In this document: positions 1 through 8,678 of the stretch, one piece after another
How the letters are laid out: each line of letters starts with the position of its first letter
How positions within the stretch are numbered: position 1 is the first letter of the stretch
DNA from: Clostridiales bacterium
GTDB taxonomy: Bacteria; Bacillota; Clostridia; Christensenellales; Aristaeellaceae
Assembly (NCBI GenBank): GCA_022769795.1
Contig: JALEIQ010000027.1
Span: 1 to 35,442 of the forward strand
Length of the DNA: 35,442 bases
Reading direction: 5' to 3'
Position numbers and translations under genes: made by a program
The notes under the pieces: generated by a model
What the model was told of the DNA's origin: nothing
The model's input: the letters and a program-made list of their open reading frames with translations, nothing else
The model's database searches: none

Positions 1-684
1 GGATGGAGCCGCAGGCTCTGTCCGGGGCGAGGGTGCCGCGACCGCGACGCCTATTTCGCCATGTGGGCGCACCAGATCAAAGTACCCATTGCCGCCATGC
101 GGCTTTTGCTGCAAAGCGAGCCGGGCAACCACAGCACAGCCCTTGGGGCGGAGCTGTTCAAAGTGGAGCAGTATGTGGATATGGCGCTTGGATACGCGCG
201 CCTGAACGGCCCCAGCACGGATTTTGTGCTGCGCACCTGCGATGTGAACGCCGTCATGGTGCGCACCGCCCGCCGCTTCGCGCCCCTGTTTATTCAAAAG
301 AAGCTGAAGCTGGATTATCAGCCCACCGCACTTACCGCGCTCACGGATGAGAAGTGGCTGGGCTTCGTGCTGGAACAGCTTTTGAGCAACGCCGTCAAAT
401 ACACCTCTCGCGGCAGCGTAACCCTGCGCGCCGACGAGCAGGCGCAAGCGGTGATCGTGGAGGATACCGGCATCGGGATCGCCCCGGAGGATTTGCCCCG
501 CGTGTTCGACCACGGCTTCACCGGCCTCAATGGCCGCGAGGATAAGCGCGCCACGGGCATCGGCCTGTACCTGAGCAAGCGCATCCTGGATAAGCTGGGC
601 CACGGCGTCCGTATCGAATCCGAGGTGGGCCGCGGCACGCGGGTAACAGTTTTGCTCAAGCGGGATCCGCTGGAAGCGGAGTAA
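1..684 (+). CDS. Sensor histidine kinase, BceS-like (3' end only)
   Basis: This is the cytoplasmic kinase core of a membrane sensor kinase; the N-terminal membrane part lies before the window, and the frame is open from base 1. The phospho-acceptor box reads WAHQIKVPIAAM, with the histidine at bases 70-72. The Trp and the HQIK-P form are typical of BceS/GraS kinases that sense cell-envelope antibiotics together with an ABC transporter. The ATP-binding part follows: an N-box (LLSNAVKYT), a G1 box (DTGIGI), a GFTGLNGR segment typical of this family, and a G2 box (GIGLYLSK). By family knowledge it would phosphorylate an OmpR-type regulator, probably encoded upstream. The residues before DAYFAMW do not resemble the family closely, but that linker is not conserved. 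The gene ends 33 bases before the glycosyltransferase, so it could be co-transcribed with the glycan genes. Confidence 0.9.
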   Translation, partial: GWSRRLCPGRGCRDRDAYFAMWAHQIKVPIAAMRLLLQSEPGNHSTALGAELFKVEQYVDMALGYARLNGPSTDFVLRTCDVNAVMVRTARRFAPLFIQKKLKLDYQPTALTALTDEKWLGFVLEQLLSNAVKYTSRGSVTLRADEQAQAVIVEDTGIGIAPEDLPRVFDHGFTGLNGREDKRATGIGLYLSKRILDKLGHGVRIESEVGRGTRVTVLLKRDPLEAE

Positions 685-717
685 CCCGATTTCGCCGCAC
701 AAAGGAGGGTTTTTCCC

Positions 718-1686
718 ATGGAACCGATGGTCAGTGTCTGCTGCGCGGCTTATAACCACGCGCCCTACATCGCGCAGGCCCTGGATAGCTTTCTGGCCCA
801 GCAAACGGATCTCCCCATCGAAATTCTTGTTCACGACGACGCCTCCGCCGATGGCACCGATCGCATCCTGCGGGATTACGCCGCCCGCTTTCCCGATGTC
901 GTCAAGCCCCTGTTTGAAACCGAAAACCAGTATAGCAAAGGCGTGGCGATTGACCCCACGTTCAATTACAGCCGGGCCAGGGGCAAATATATCGCCCTGT
1001 GCGAGGGCGACGATTATTGGTGCGACCCTCACAAGCTCAAGCGCCAGGTGGAATATATGGAGGCCCATCCCGATTGCACGTTCTGCTTTACCAACGGCTA
1101 CATTGAGGATGTAAGCGGCGGCGCGCCTCGCCGCGAGTTTCTTCCCTACAGCGCCAAGGACGCGCCAGCCTGCTACGCCGCCACGCACGCCTATACCCTT
1201 GGCGATATGTGCGAGCTCAATTTCGCGCCTACCGCGTCGTTTCTGTTTCCGCGCGCGGCGCTTGCGCGCATGCCGCAAAGCTACTGGAACAAGACCTGCC
1301 CGCACGGCGATTTGAAGCTGCGCCTGTTTATGACCGCGGCGGGCTATGGAGCCTACCTGCACGCCTACACCTGCGTATACCGGGAAAACGTGCGAACCGG
1401 GGCCATGAGCCAGTGGTCGCGCGAGGCGGGAAAGCGCGTGTACGAGCGCAGCCAAAGCGTTGTGGAAATGCTCGGCGATGTGGACGAATTTGCAAAAAAG
1501 CGGTATACTGAACAGGTCGGGCGCTTCCGTGACTGGTATATCTATGTGATGCTGTGGAACGCCCCCTCCATGCGCGTGCTCCGCCAGCCGGACGCGCGGC
1601 GCGTATACCGCGCCCTGCCGGTTGGGCAGCGCGTGAAATACCGCTTGAAGCACCTTCTGGAACCGCTTCGCCGCCCGCGCGGCTAA
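718..1686 (+). CDS. Family 2 glycosyltransferase
   Basis: A 322-residue GT-A fold glycosyltransferase, predicted to move a sugar from a nucleotide-sugar donor onto a growing surface glycan at the cytoplasmic face. The N-terminus has the family 2 pattern VSVCCAAYNHAPYI (residues 5-18). The nucleotide-binding acidic segment HDDASADGT lies at about 39-47, and the metal-binding EGDDYW at 96-101 is a DXD-type motif. The C-terminal part is basic and has no clear membrane helix, so it is probably soluble or peripheral. The start is supported by an AAAGGAGGG ribosome binding site just upstream. It is the first gene of a five-gene glycan set; the donor and acceptor sugars cannot be read from the sequence. 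Confidence 0.9.
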   Translation: MEPMVSVCCAAYNHAPYIAQALDSFLAQQTDLPIEILVHDDASADGTDRILRDYAARFPDVVKPLFETENQYSKGVAIDPTFNYSRARGKYIALCEGDDYWCDPHKLKRQVEYMEAHPDCTFCFTNGYIEDVSGGAPRREFLPYSAKDAPACYAATHAYTLGDMCELNFAPTASFLFPRAALARMPQSYWNKTCPHGDLKLRLFMTAAGYGAYLHAYTCVYRENVRTGAMSQWSREAGKRVYERSQSVVEMLGDVDEFAKKRYTEQVGRFRDWYIYVMLWNAPSMRVLRQPDARRVYRALPVGQRVKYRLKHLLEPLRRPRG

Positions 1687-1706
1687 CCAGGGAAGGGATA
1701 CTTGCT

Positions 1707-2816
1707 ATGCGCATCAACGTTACCCGTAGCTCCATGCCCGGCTTTGAGGAATACTGCCGGGAAATACGCAGCCTGTGGGATTCCCACTGGCTTACCAACA
1801 ACGGCGAAAAACTTATCAGCCTGCAAAAGCAGTTGGGCGAATACCTGCATACGCAGCATGTTTCGCTGTTCAGCAACGGCCACCTGGCGCTGGAAGCGCT
1901 GCTGGCCGCGCTGGATTTACAGGGCGAGGTAATCACCACGCCGTTCACCTTTGCCTCCACCACGCACGCCATCGTGCGCAAGGGGCTTACCCCGGTGTTC
2001 TGCGATATTCGTGAAAGCGATTATACCCTCGATCCCGATTTGCTGGAATCCCTTATCACGGAGCGCACCTGCGCTATTTTGCCCGTGCATGTGTATGGCT
2101 GCCTGTGCGATGTGCAGCGTATTCAGGCGATTGCGGACAGGCATGGCCTGCCTGTGATCTACGACGCGGCGCATGCCTTTGGCGTAAAGCTGGGCGGCGT
2201 GCCAGCCGCCTGCTTCGGCCTGGCCAGCATGTTCAGCTTTCACGCCACAAAGGTGTTCCATACCATTGAGGGCGGCGCGGTGACCACGCAAAGCCAGGCG
2301 CTTTGCGAAAAGCTTCAGTTGGAGCGCAACTTTGGCATCACCGGGCCGGACGACGTGGTAAGCGTGGGCGGCAACGCCAAAATGAACGAGTTCCAGGCCG
2401 CCATGGGCATATGCAACCTGCGCCACCTGGACGGCGAGATTGCCGCGCGCGGGCATGTGCACGAAGCCTATACGGCCCAGCTTGAGGGGCTTGAGGGGCT
2501 GCGCCTGCCGCCCGCGCAGCCGGGCGTGGAAAGCAACTATGCCTATTTCCCCGTGGTGTTCGCGGGCGGGCGGGCCGTGCGCGACGCGGTGTGCGAGGCG
2601 CTTGCCGAGGAGAGCGTATACGCGCGCAAATACTTCTATCCCCTGATTACGGATTACGAATGCTACCGTGGAAGGCCCGGCTTTGATACGCGGCGTGTGC
2701 CCATAGCCCACCGCATATCGGACAGCGTGGTCACGCTGCCCCTGTACCCCAGCCTTTCGGACGAGGATGTTGCGCTCATCTGCGGCGTTATCCGCCGGGT
2801 GCTCTCCCGTGGCTGA
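1707..2816 (+). CDS. DegT/DnrJ/EryC1/StrS family PLP aminotransferase
   Basis: A 369-residue PLP enzyme of the sugar aminotransferase family, which converts nucleotide-linked keto sugars to amino sugars using glutamate or glutamine. The Schiff-base lysine is K182 in SFHATKVFHTIEGG. D153 in IYDAAHAFG is placed to contact the PLP ring nitrogen, and an SNGHLALE segment near residue 56 fits the phosphate-binding region. I chose the ATG at 1707 because it gives the usual family start and length and follows GGAAGGGAT. The frame stays open upstream to 1554, but that stretch overlaps the previous gene and reads as low-complexity Arg/Pro/Ala. The gene overlaps the flippase start by 8 bases, so translation is probably coupled. 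Family members with the same fold can also be regulators, but the intact lysine and sugar-gene context favour an enzyme. Confidence 0.92.
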   Translation: MRINVTRSSMPGFEEYCREIRSLWDSHWLTNNGEKLISLQKQLGEYLHTQHVSLFSNGHLALEALLAALDLQGEVITTPFTFASTTHAIVRKGLTPVFCDIRESDYTLDPDLLESLITERTCAILPVHVYGCLCDVQRIQAIADRHGLPVIYDAAHAFGVKLGGVPAACFGLASMFSFHATKVFHTIEGGAVTTQSQALCEKLQLERNFGITGPDDVVSVGGNAKMNEFQAAMGICNLRHLDGEIAARGHVHEAYTAQLEGLEGLRLPPAQPGVESNYAYFPVVFAGGRAVRDAVCEALAEESVYARKYFYPLITDYECYRGRPGFDTRRVPIAHRISDSVVTLPLYPSLSDEDVALICGVIRRVLSRG

Positions 2817-4281
2817 CACACGCGGCCGCAAGGCCGCCTCCTCCTTTCTGTTCAAGCTTGTGGAAAGCCTGGGCATGCAGGGCATTTCCTTTGTGGTCAG
2901 CATCGTTTTGGGCCGTCTGCTGGATCCGTCGGATTACGGCGTGCTCACCCTCCTTACGGTGTTCATCGCCGTTTCGCAGGTGTTTGTGCAAAGCGGGCTC
3001 AACACGGCGCTCATCCAAAAAAAGGACGTGGATGAAACAGACCTGTCCTCCGTATTTTACGTAAGTCTGGGCGTGGCGGCGGCGCTGTACGCGCTTTTGT
3101 ACGCGCTTGCCCCCGCCATCGGCGCGTATTTCGCCATGCCGCAGCTGGCGCCCGTGCTGCGGGTGCTGGCGCTGGTGCTTTTGCCCGGCGCGCTTACGTC
3201 TGTGCAAAACGCGGTGGTGGCCCGGCAAATGGCCTTTCGCAGGCTGATGCTGGCAAGCCTGGCCACAACCGTGCTGTCCGGCGCGGTGGGAATTAGCATG
3301 GCGACGGCGGGCCTGGGGTACTGGGCGTTGGTAGGGCAGCAGCTTACCAGCCAGACAAGCCTGGCCTGCCTGCTGCTTGTGATGATCAAATGGCGGCCCC
3401 GCCGGCTGTTTTCCTGGCCGCGCGTTCGCGGGCTGATTGCCTTTGGCTGGAAGCTGCTGGCCTCCAGCCTGCTGGAAACCGGCTACAACAACCTGCGCAC
3501 CGCCGTAATCGGCAAAAGGTTTTCCCAGGATACGCTGGGATTTTATAACCGCGGCAAGCAGTTTCCGGAGCTGATGATGAACGCGGTAAACGGCTCCATT
3601 CAAAGCGTGATGCTGCCCGTGCTTGCCGAAAAGCAGGAGGACGTGTCGCGCATGAAGCAGATGATGCGGCGCTCCGTGATGGTATCCAGCTTTTTGGTGC
3701 TGCCGATGATGGCAGGCCTGGCGGCGGTTGCCGCGCCGCTGGTGGAGCTGCTGCTTACCGAGAAATGGCTGCCCTGCGTGCCGTTTCTGCAAATCTGCTG
3801 CGTTGATTTTGCGTTCTACCCCATCCACACGGCCAATTTGCAGGCCATCAACGCCATGGGCCGCAGCGATGTGTTTCTCAAGCTGGAGCTGATCAAAAAA
3901 AGCTATGGGCTGGTCATTTTAGCCGTGACCGTGTTCTGCTTTGACAGCGTTCTGGCCATTGCCTGGGGCGCTGTGGCAAGCACGCTGCTTTCCGCCGTGG
4001 TCAACGCCGCGCCCAACCGCAGGCTGCTTGGCTACGGCTATCTGGAGCAGATGCGGGATGTGCTGCCCTCCATGGCGCTGGCGGCGGTCATGTTTGCCGC
4101 CGTATCGGCCCTGGGGCGGCTGCCGCTTGCGCCGCTTATGCTGCTGGCCGTCCAGGTGCTTGTGGGAATCGCGGTATACGGCGGGCTGGCGCTGCTGTTT
4201 CGCATGGAAAGCCTGCGCTATCTGCTGGATATGTTAAAGCGCCTGCTTGGCAGGCGCGCAGCCGGGAGGGAAACGGTATGA
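2809..4281 (+). CDS. Wzx/WzxC-type polysaccharide flippase (MOP superfamily)
   Basis: A very hydrophobic protein of about 490 residues with a dozen or so predicted membrane helices. The N-terminal pattern GMQGISFVVSIVLGRLLDPSDYG and the SGLNTALIQKKDVDETDLS segment are typical of WzxC/TuaB-like exporters. By family knowledge it flips undecaprenyl-linked oligosaccharide units across the cytoplasmic membrane. I placed the start at GTG 2809, which overlaps the aminotransferase stop and gives Met-Ala-Asp-Thr-Arg just before the first helix. ATG 2767 is in frame but would deeply overlap the upstream gene. It also overlaps the ATP-grasp gene by 4 bases (ATGA). It is the only flippase in the window, so the glycan made by its neighbours is likely its cargo. 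The exact start is uncertain. Confidence 0.88.
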   Translation: MADTRGRKAASSFLFKLVESLGMQGISFVVSIVLGRLLDPSDYGVLTLLTVFIAVSQVFVQSGLNTALIQKKDVDETDLSSVFYVSLGVAAALYALLYALAPAIGAYFAMPQLAPVLRVLALVLLPGALTSVQNAVVARQMAFRRLMLASLATTVLSGAVGISMATAGLGYWALVGQQLTSQTSLACLLLVMIKWRPRRLFSWPRVRGLIAFGWKLLASSLLETGYNNLRTAVIGKRFSQDTLGFYNRGKQFPELMMNAVNGSIQSVMLPVLAEKQEDVSRMKQMMRRSVMVSSFLVLPMMAGLAAVAAPLVELLLTEKWLPCVPFLQICCVDFAFYPIHTANLQAINAMGRSDVFLKLELIKKSYGLVILAVTVFCFDSVLAIAWGAVASTLLSAVVNAAPNRRLLGYGYLEQMRDVLPSMALAAVMFAAVSALGRLPLAPLMLLAVQVLVGIAVYGGLALLFRMESLRYLLDMLKRLLGRRAAGRETV

Positions 4282-5222
4282 CGGTCACGCTGGTCACATC
4301 CGCAGGTTCGGCCTCCGCTTCGGCGGTGATTGAACGCTTGCACGCCCTGGGGCATCGGGTGGCGGCATGCAACATCTATCCGCGGGAATGGAACCAGGCC
4401 TGCATGGAGGCCGACGCTTTCTTTCAGGCTGTGCCCGCCTCCGACGCGCGGGCCTATACCGCGCAGCTTGAGGACGAGGTAAGGCGCGAGGGAATCCGTT
4501 ACCTCATCCCCCTCACGGATGTGGAGGTGGATGTGCTCTGCGCCCAAAAGGCCCGCTTTGCCGCGCTGGGCTGCACCATATGCGTACCCGACGAGCCCTG
4601 CGCGCGCCTGTGCCGCGACAAGCTCAAGATGGCGCAGGCCTTGCAGCAGGATGGCGTATGCCGCACCATTCCTACCTTTTCGCCCTATGAGGAATCGGAT
4701 TTTTCCTTTCCGCTCATGCTCAAGCCCCTTCATGGCCGCAGCAGCCAGGGTCAGGCCGTGGTACGCGGCAGGGAGGCGCTTCTTTCCGCCCTCTCCGCGC
4801 GGGATGATTACATCGCGCAGCCGTTTTTGGACGGCCCCGTTTATACCGTGGACGTGGCGCGCGACCGCTTTGGCCATGTGCAGGCGCTGGCCCGGCTGGA
4901 GCTGCTGCGCACGGTAAACGGCCTTGGCACCACGGTGCGCGTGCTTCCCGGCCATCCGCTGGAGGACGTGTGCGCCCGCATCGCCGCGCGCGCGGGCGTG
5001 GTAGGCGTGGTAAACATGGAGTTCATTGAGCACGACGGCGAATATTGGTTTTTGGAGGTCAACCCCCGCTTCTCCGGCGGGCTGGGCTTCAGCGTAACGG
5101 CTGGGGTGGATTTTCCCGCGCTGAACATCCGCTGCCATGCGGGCGAGGCCATTGGCGCGCGCGCGGAGGCGCGCGCCTGCGTAATGACGCGCAGCATCTC
5201 GCCAATCGTTACCGCCGAATAA
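4278..5222 (+). CDS. ATP-grasp ligase in a glycan cluster
   Basis: A 314-residue ATP-grasp protein of the carbamoyl-phosphate-synthase-like group. Residues 1-110 form a Rossmann-like pre-ATP domain (VTLVTSAGSASASAVIERL; LIPLTDVEVDVL). The central part carries a nucleotide-binding lysine in FPLMLKPLHGRSSQG. The C-terminal FLEVNPRFSGG supplies the Glu and Asn that bind Mg-ATP. Such enzymes join a carboxylate, via an acyl phosphate, to an amine or similar nucleophile. In surface glycan loci they are thought to add an amino acid or other acyl group to a sugar, which would suit the amino-sugar aminotransferase two genes upstream; that link is inference. It starts inside the flippase stop (ATGA overlap) and ends 24 bases before the GT4 gene. 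Confidence 0.85.
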   Translation: MTVTLVTSAGSASASAVIERLHALGHRVAACNIYPREWNQACMEADAFFQAVPASDARAYTAQLEDEVRREGIRYLIPLTDVEVDVLCAQKARFAALGCTICVPDEPCARLCRDKLKMAQALQQDGVCRTIPTFSPYEESDFSFPLMLKPLHGRSSQGQAVVRGREALLSALSARDDYIAQPFLDGPVYTVDVARDRFGHVQALARLELLRTVNGLGTTVRVLPGHPLEDVCARIAARAGVVGVVNMEFIEHDGEYWFLEVNPRFSGGLGFSVTAGVDFPALNIRCHAGEAIGARAEARACVMTRSISPIVTAE

Positions 5223-5246
5223 TCCATTTTACGAAAGGAGCCCGCC

Positions 5247-6590
5247 ATGCGCATCGCTCAGATCAATGTTACCGCCACGCTCAGCACCGGCCGTATCGCC
5301 GTCGCGCTGTGCCGCACGGCTATCGAGGCCGGTCACCGCGCGCTGCTATGCCATTCGCGCGAGCACGCCCCGGGCGATATTCCCAGCCTGCGCATCGGCA
5401 ACAAGCCCGATCTCTATGTGCATTTGGGCCTGGCCAGGCTAACCGACCGGGCGGGCTTTTTCAGCCGCTTGGCAACCAAAAAGCTCATCCGCCAGTTGGA
5501 AGCCTTCAAGCCGGATCTGATTCACCTGCACAACCTGCACGGCTACTATTTGCATCTGCCTACGCTGTTTCGCTACCTGAAGGAAAAGGATTTGCCCGTG
5601 GTATGGACCCTGCACGACTGCTGGGCCTATACCGGCCATTGCGCCTACTATACCCTGGCCCGCAACGCGCCGCCGCTAAGGGAAGCCAAACGCCGCCGCG
5701 CCGCGCAGGAGACCCTTGGCTGCGACCGCTGGCAGGGCGGTTGCGGGCATTGCGTGCTCAAGCACGCCTATCCCGCCAGTTGGCTGCTAGATCAAAGCGC
5801 GCGCAACTGGCGGGAGAAGCGGCAGTTGTTTTGCGGGCTCAAGCATATGGTGCTGGCCACCCCCAGCGAATGGCTTCGGGACGAGGCGCTGCATTCCTTT
5901 TTGGGCGGCTATCCCATCTATACGCTACCCAACGGCATTGACCTTGAAGCCTTCCAGCCCTGCATGGACGAGCAGTTCATGCGCGACGTGGTCAAGTTTT
6001 ACGGCCTGGAAAACACCGGCGGGCGCAAGTTGGTGTTGAGCGTGGCCGCCGTATGGGACGAGCGCAAGGGACTTGAGGACCTGATCGCGCTGGGAGAGGC
6101 GCTTGGGCCCGAGTACTGCGTAGCCGCCGTTGGCCTGGACGAATACCAGCTCGCCGCCCTGCCCAAGGGCACGGTGATGGGCGTGAAGCGCACCGGCAAC
6201 CTCAAGGATTTGTGCGCCCTGTATACCGCCGCCGACCTGTACGTGAGCGCCAGCCATGAGGAAAGCATGGGCATGACGCTGCTGGAAGCGCTGGCCTGCG
6301 GCACGCAGGTGCTTTGCTACGACGCCACCGCCATGCCCGAGATCGTAACAGGCGATGTGGGCGAGGTTGTTCCTTTGGGGGACGTTCCCGCCATGGCGGC
6401 GGCCGTGCGCCGCCTGTGCCAGGCCCCGCGCAGCGCGGCGGCCTGCCGTGCCCGCGCCGCCGCTTATGAGGCCTCCAAGTGCTTTGGCGCATACCTGCGC
6501 CTGTATGAAAACATGTATCGCCACAGCCCGGCCTATGAGCGCGCCGTGCAAAGCGCGCGGGAAAAGGCGCGGCCAACTGTCGAAGATTGA
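5247..6590 (+). CDS. Family 4 (group 1) glycosyltransferase
   Basis: A 447-residue GT-B fold retaining glycosyltransferase. The N-terminal half binds acceptor (FKPDLIHLHNLHGYYLHLP, then TLHDCWAYTGHCAYY), and the linker TLPNGIDLEAF is typical of group 1 enzymes. The C-terminal donor half has the EX7E pair at E339 and E347, within EESMGMTLLEALACG, which contacts the nucleotide sugar. The start follows AAAGGAGCCCGCC. The HxCW...GHC segment with further cysteines near residues 125-170 (CGHC, DRWQGGC) resembles WcaC-like colanic-acid transferases and could bind metal or form a structural cluster; that is inference. It is the last recognisable glycan gene before the tubulin/actin unit. Confidence 0.92.
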   Translation: MRIAQINVTATLSTGRIAVALCRTAIEAGHRALLCHSREHAPGDIPSLRIGNKPDLYVHLGLARLTDRAGFFSRLATKKLIRQLEAFKPDLIHLHNLHGYYLHLPTLFRYLKEKDLPVVWTLHDCWAYTGHCAYYTLARNAPPLREAKRRRAAQETLGCDRWQGGCGHCVLKHAYPASWLLDQSARNWREKRQLFCGLKHMVLATPSEWLRDEALHSFLGGYPIYTLPNGIDLEAFQPCMDEQFMRDVVKFYGLENTGGRKLVLSVAAVWDERKGLEDLIALGEALGPEYCVAAVGLDEYQLAALPKGTVMGVKRTGNLKDLCALYTAADLYVSASHEESMGMTLLEALACGTQVLCYDATAMPEIVTGDVGEVVPLGDVPAMAAAVRRLCQAPRSAAACRARAAAYEASKCFGAYLRLYENMYRHSPAYERAVQSAREKARPTVED

Positions 6591-6620
6591 ACGATGCTTG
6601 CGAAAGGACGGGGAAATCGC

Positions 6621-8666
6621 ATGCCGGTTTTGAAACGTTTCGCGCTGGCGCTTAGCTGCCTTATCGGGCTTATGCTGCTTTCCGCCTGCGGCATGCCGGA
6701 AAACCTGAGCGCCCTCCTTTCAGCCCCAAAGGAGGCCTCCGGGCCCGATTTGCGGCTGCTGGACTGGCCCGAGGTGGAATCCGCGCCCACCGCCGTCCAG
6801 GAGCCGGGCGGTGAAGGCGTGCTGCGCGTGGATTTGTGGCTGGATGCCTCGCAGGTGATGGGCGGCATCAGCCCTAATGAAACGGGCCTGTACCCCCATT
6901 TCAGCCGCAAGTACCGCGAGGGGGGCTTTCATTACCGCCTTGGCAACACCGTGGGCATGTACGAGGGCGTGCTGCGCGGCATGCTGGCCGCGGCGGAAGG
7001 CTCGCGCACGCGCATCCTGCGCTATGGCAACGAGCGCCTGCCGGACGATTATCTTGCGGCGCAGGGCGTGGCGGGAGAAAACGCCACAGCCAGCGAGCTG
7101 CGCTCGCTGCGGCGTGATATGCTCACCTATGCCATCGATCCCATGCCCACCGTGTTTTCGGAATTTTCCGCCGAGGATATGTCCGGCAGCTTTTACAGCC
7201 TGGGTTCCCCCGCCATGGAGCGCGTTTCGCGGCTTGCGCCTGAAATGCTGGAAAACCCGGAAAAGGCGGATGCGATGGCTGCGGCGGTTTCGGCGCAGCG
7301 CTCGTCCATTGAGGCGGGAGGCGGTGGCGCGCTGCTGGCCGTGGGCGACGATACGGACTATCCGCTCTTATACGCGCTGGACAACCTGGATTTGACCCGC
7401 TTATCCGTCATTGTGTGCGACCCCGCCGCCATCCGCAGGTTAAGTGGCGTTTCGGCGGACGGCACGCCCGTTGACTATGTGCAAAGCCTGCTGGAAGAAC
7501 GCGGTGTGTTTGACGCGGGCCTTTGCGTTGGGCTGTACGCCTTTACGCTGGATTATATGGGGCAGATGGGCAGCTTTGGCGCGGCTGATTTTAGCGAGCC
7601 CGTTTTGTGGGGCAAGCTGAGCTATAGCACCAAAAGGCAGGCCATCCAGGGCGCTCTGCCCATGCCGCGCACGCTCCTGTGCCTGGTGGTGGGCGCGCCC
7701 GACCAGGTGGAGGCGTATACCGAGGCGCTGAACGCGCAGCTTAGCGCCTCTCCCGCGCTGCGGGAGCTCAGAGGCCCTGAAAAGGGCGAGCTGGTCTATA
7801 CCCAAAACGGCGAAACCGTCACGCAGCAGCCCTTCTCCTTCGCGTACCGCTATTTGCAGATTGAACGCCCCACCCTATCCTGCCATACCCAGCATACGGC
7901 CGGAGCCGTACTCTCCTGCGAGGATGGGCATATTTCCACAGAAGGCAGCCTGTCCACGCTCACGCTTGAGCCAGCGGACGGCGGCGTGCCGCCCGATTGC
8001 ACGCTCACCCTTATGCTTCCGCAGAGCAGCCTGCCGGGCGGGCTGGACAAGGCGCTCGACAGCCTTGTAGATTCCGGCGCCAGCGTGCAGGCCGCGCTGC
8101 TGCTCACCCAGGAGCTGCCCATCACCGGGGATACGCCCGCGAATGGACAAGCGCTTCCGCTGCGCGACAAGCTGTATGTATTCACCCGTGAGGATGCGGC
8201 CTTCCAAAGCGGCGAGGCCCCCAACCCCTTCCGGCTGACCGGCCTGCGTCAGAACGGCGGCGCGCTGGAGGCCGAGGTTTCCGTCAGCGGTTCCCTGCTG
8301 CGCCCCGGCTATTACCGCGTGCTGCTCACCGCCAGCCTGCCCGGAAACCAGCTAGGCTGGGAAAACGCCCCCTGGGTGGACGAGCTGAACGTAACCCTCA
8401 CCAACGAGCAGATTTCCGAATGGGAAAGCTTTACTCAGCTCATTACCCAATATGACCGCGATACCCCCAGCGTGCCCCGGCAGTTTCAGCACGCCTGGGG
8501 CGCGGCCACGGACAGCGCCTATCACGGCATGCCCATTCCGGACTTTCCGCCCGTGATGCGCGCGCCCGGCTTGAGCGAGCTGGTCAGCCAGCTCCGCGCC
8601 GCCGCCACGGTGGACAGCCTGCCGCTGATTCGCTATGTGTTTGATGTATTCGTCACGGGTTCGTAA
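6621..8666 (+). CDS. Large lipoprotein with degenerate vWA-like motif
   Basis: A protein of about 681 residues with a lipoprotein signal peptide: basic start MPVLKR, hydrophobic core, and lipobox LLSAC with Cys23 as the lipidation site. It should be anchored outside the membrane. After a low-complexity linker, residues 69-81 read RVDLWLDASQVMG. This resembles the first strand and MIDAS loop (DxSxS) of von Willebrand A domains, but the third residue is Val instead of Ser. A later GALLAVGDD and RLSVIVCD pattern fits alternating strands of the same fold. The C-terminal third (from about residue 420) is rich in short beta-type stretches, possibly sandwich domains. I chose ATG 6621 over 6594 because it starts the signal peptide directly and follows GGACGGGG. 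Function unknown. It is the first gene of the membrane/tubulin/actin unit and its likely extracellular arm. Confidence 0.8.
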   Translation: MPVLKRFALALSCLIGLMLLSACGMPENLSALLSAPKEASGPDLRLLDWPEVESAPTAVQEPGGEGVLRVDLWLDASQVMGGISPNETGLYPHFSRKYREGGFHYRLGNTVGMYEGVLRGMLAAAEGSRTRILRYGNERLPDDYLAAQGVAGENATASELRSLRRDMLTYAIDPMPTVFSEFSAEDMSGSFYSLGSPAMERVSRLAPEMLENPEKADAMAAAVSAQRSSIEAGGGGALLAVGDDTDYPLLYALDNLDLTRLSVIVCDPAAIRRLSGVSADGTPVDYVQSLLEERGVFDAGLCVGLYAFTLDYMGQMGSFGAADFSEPVLWGKLSYSTKRQAIQGALPMPRTLLCLVVGAPDQVEAYTEALNAQLSASPALRELRGPEKGELVYTQNGETVTQQPFSFAYRYLQIERPTLSCHTQHTAGAVLSCEDGHISTEGSLSTLTLEPADGGVPPDCTLTLMLPQSSLPGGLDKALDSLVDSGASVQAALLLTQELPITGDTPANGQALPLRDKLYVFTREDAAFQSGEAPNPFRLTGLRQNGGALEAEVSVSGSLLRPGYYRVLLTASLPGNQLGWENAPWVDELNVTLTNEQISEWESFTQLITQYDRDTPSVPRQFQHAWGAATDSAYHGMPIPDFPPVMRAPGLSELVSQLRAAATVDSLPLIRYVFDVFVTGS

Positions 8667-8678
8667 GGAGGGGAAAGC

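Noticed and set aside
1-684. Frameshift near the start of the kinase fragment
   Set aside because: Residues before DAYFAMW look unusual, but this linker is variable in the family and the upstream sequence is not available, so a frameshift cannot be supported.
1917-2903. Long minus-strand open frame opposite the aminotransferase
   Set aside because: It is the antisense shadow of a gene with catalytic motifs; its product is His/Arg/Ala-rich without recognisable domains. GC-rich genes commonly leave such frames.
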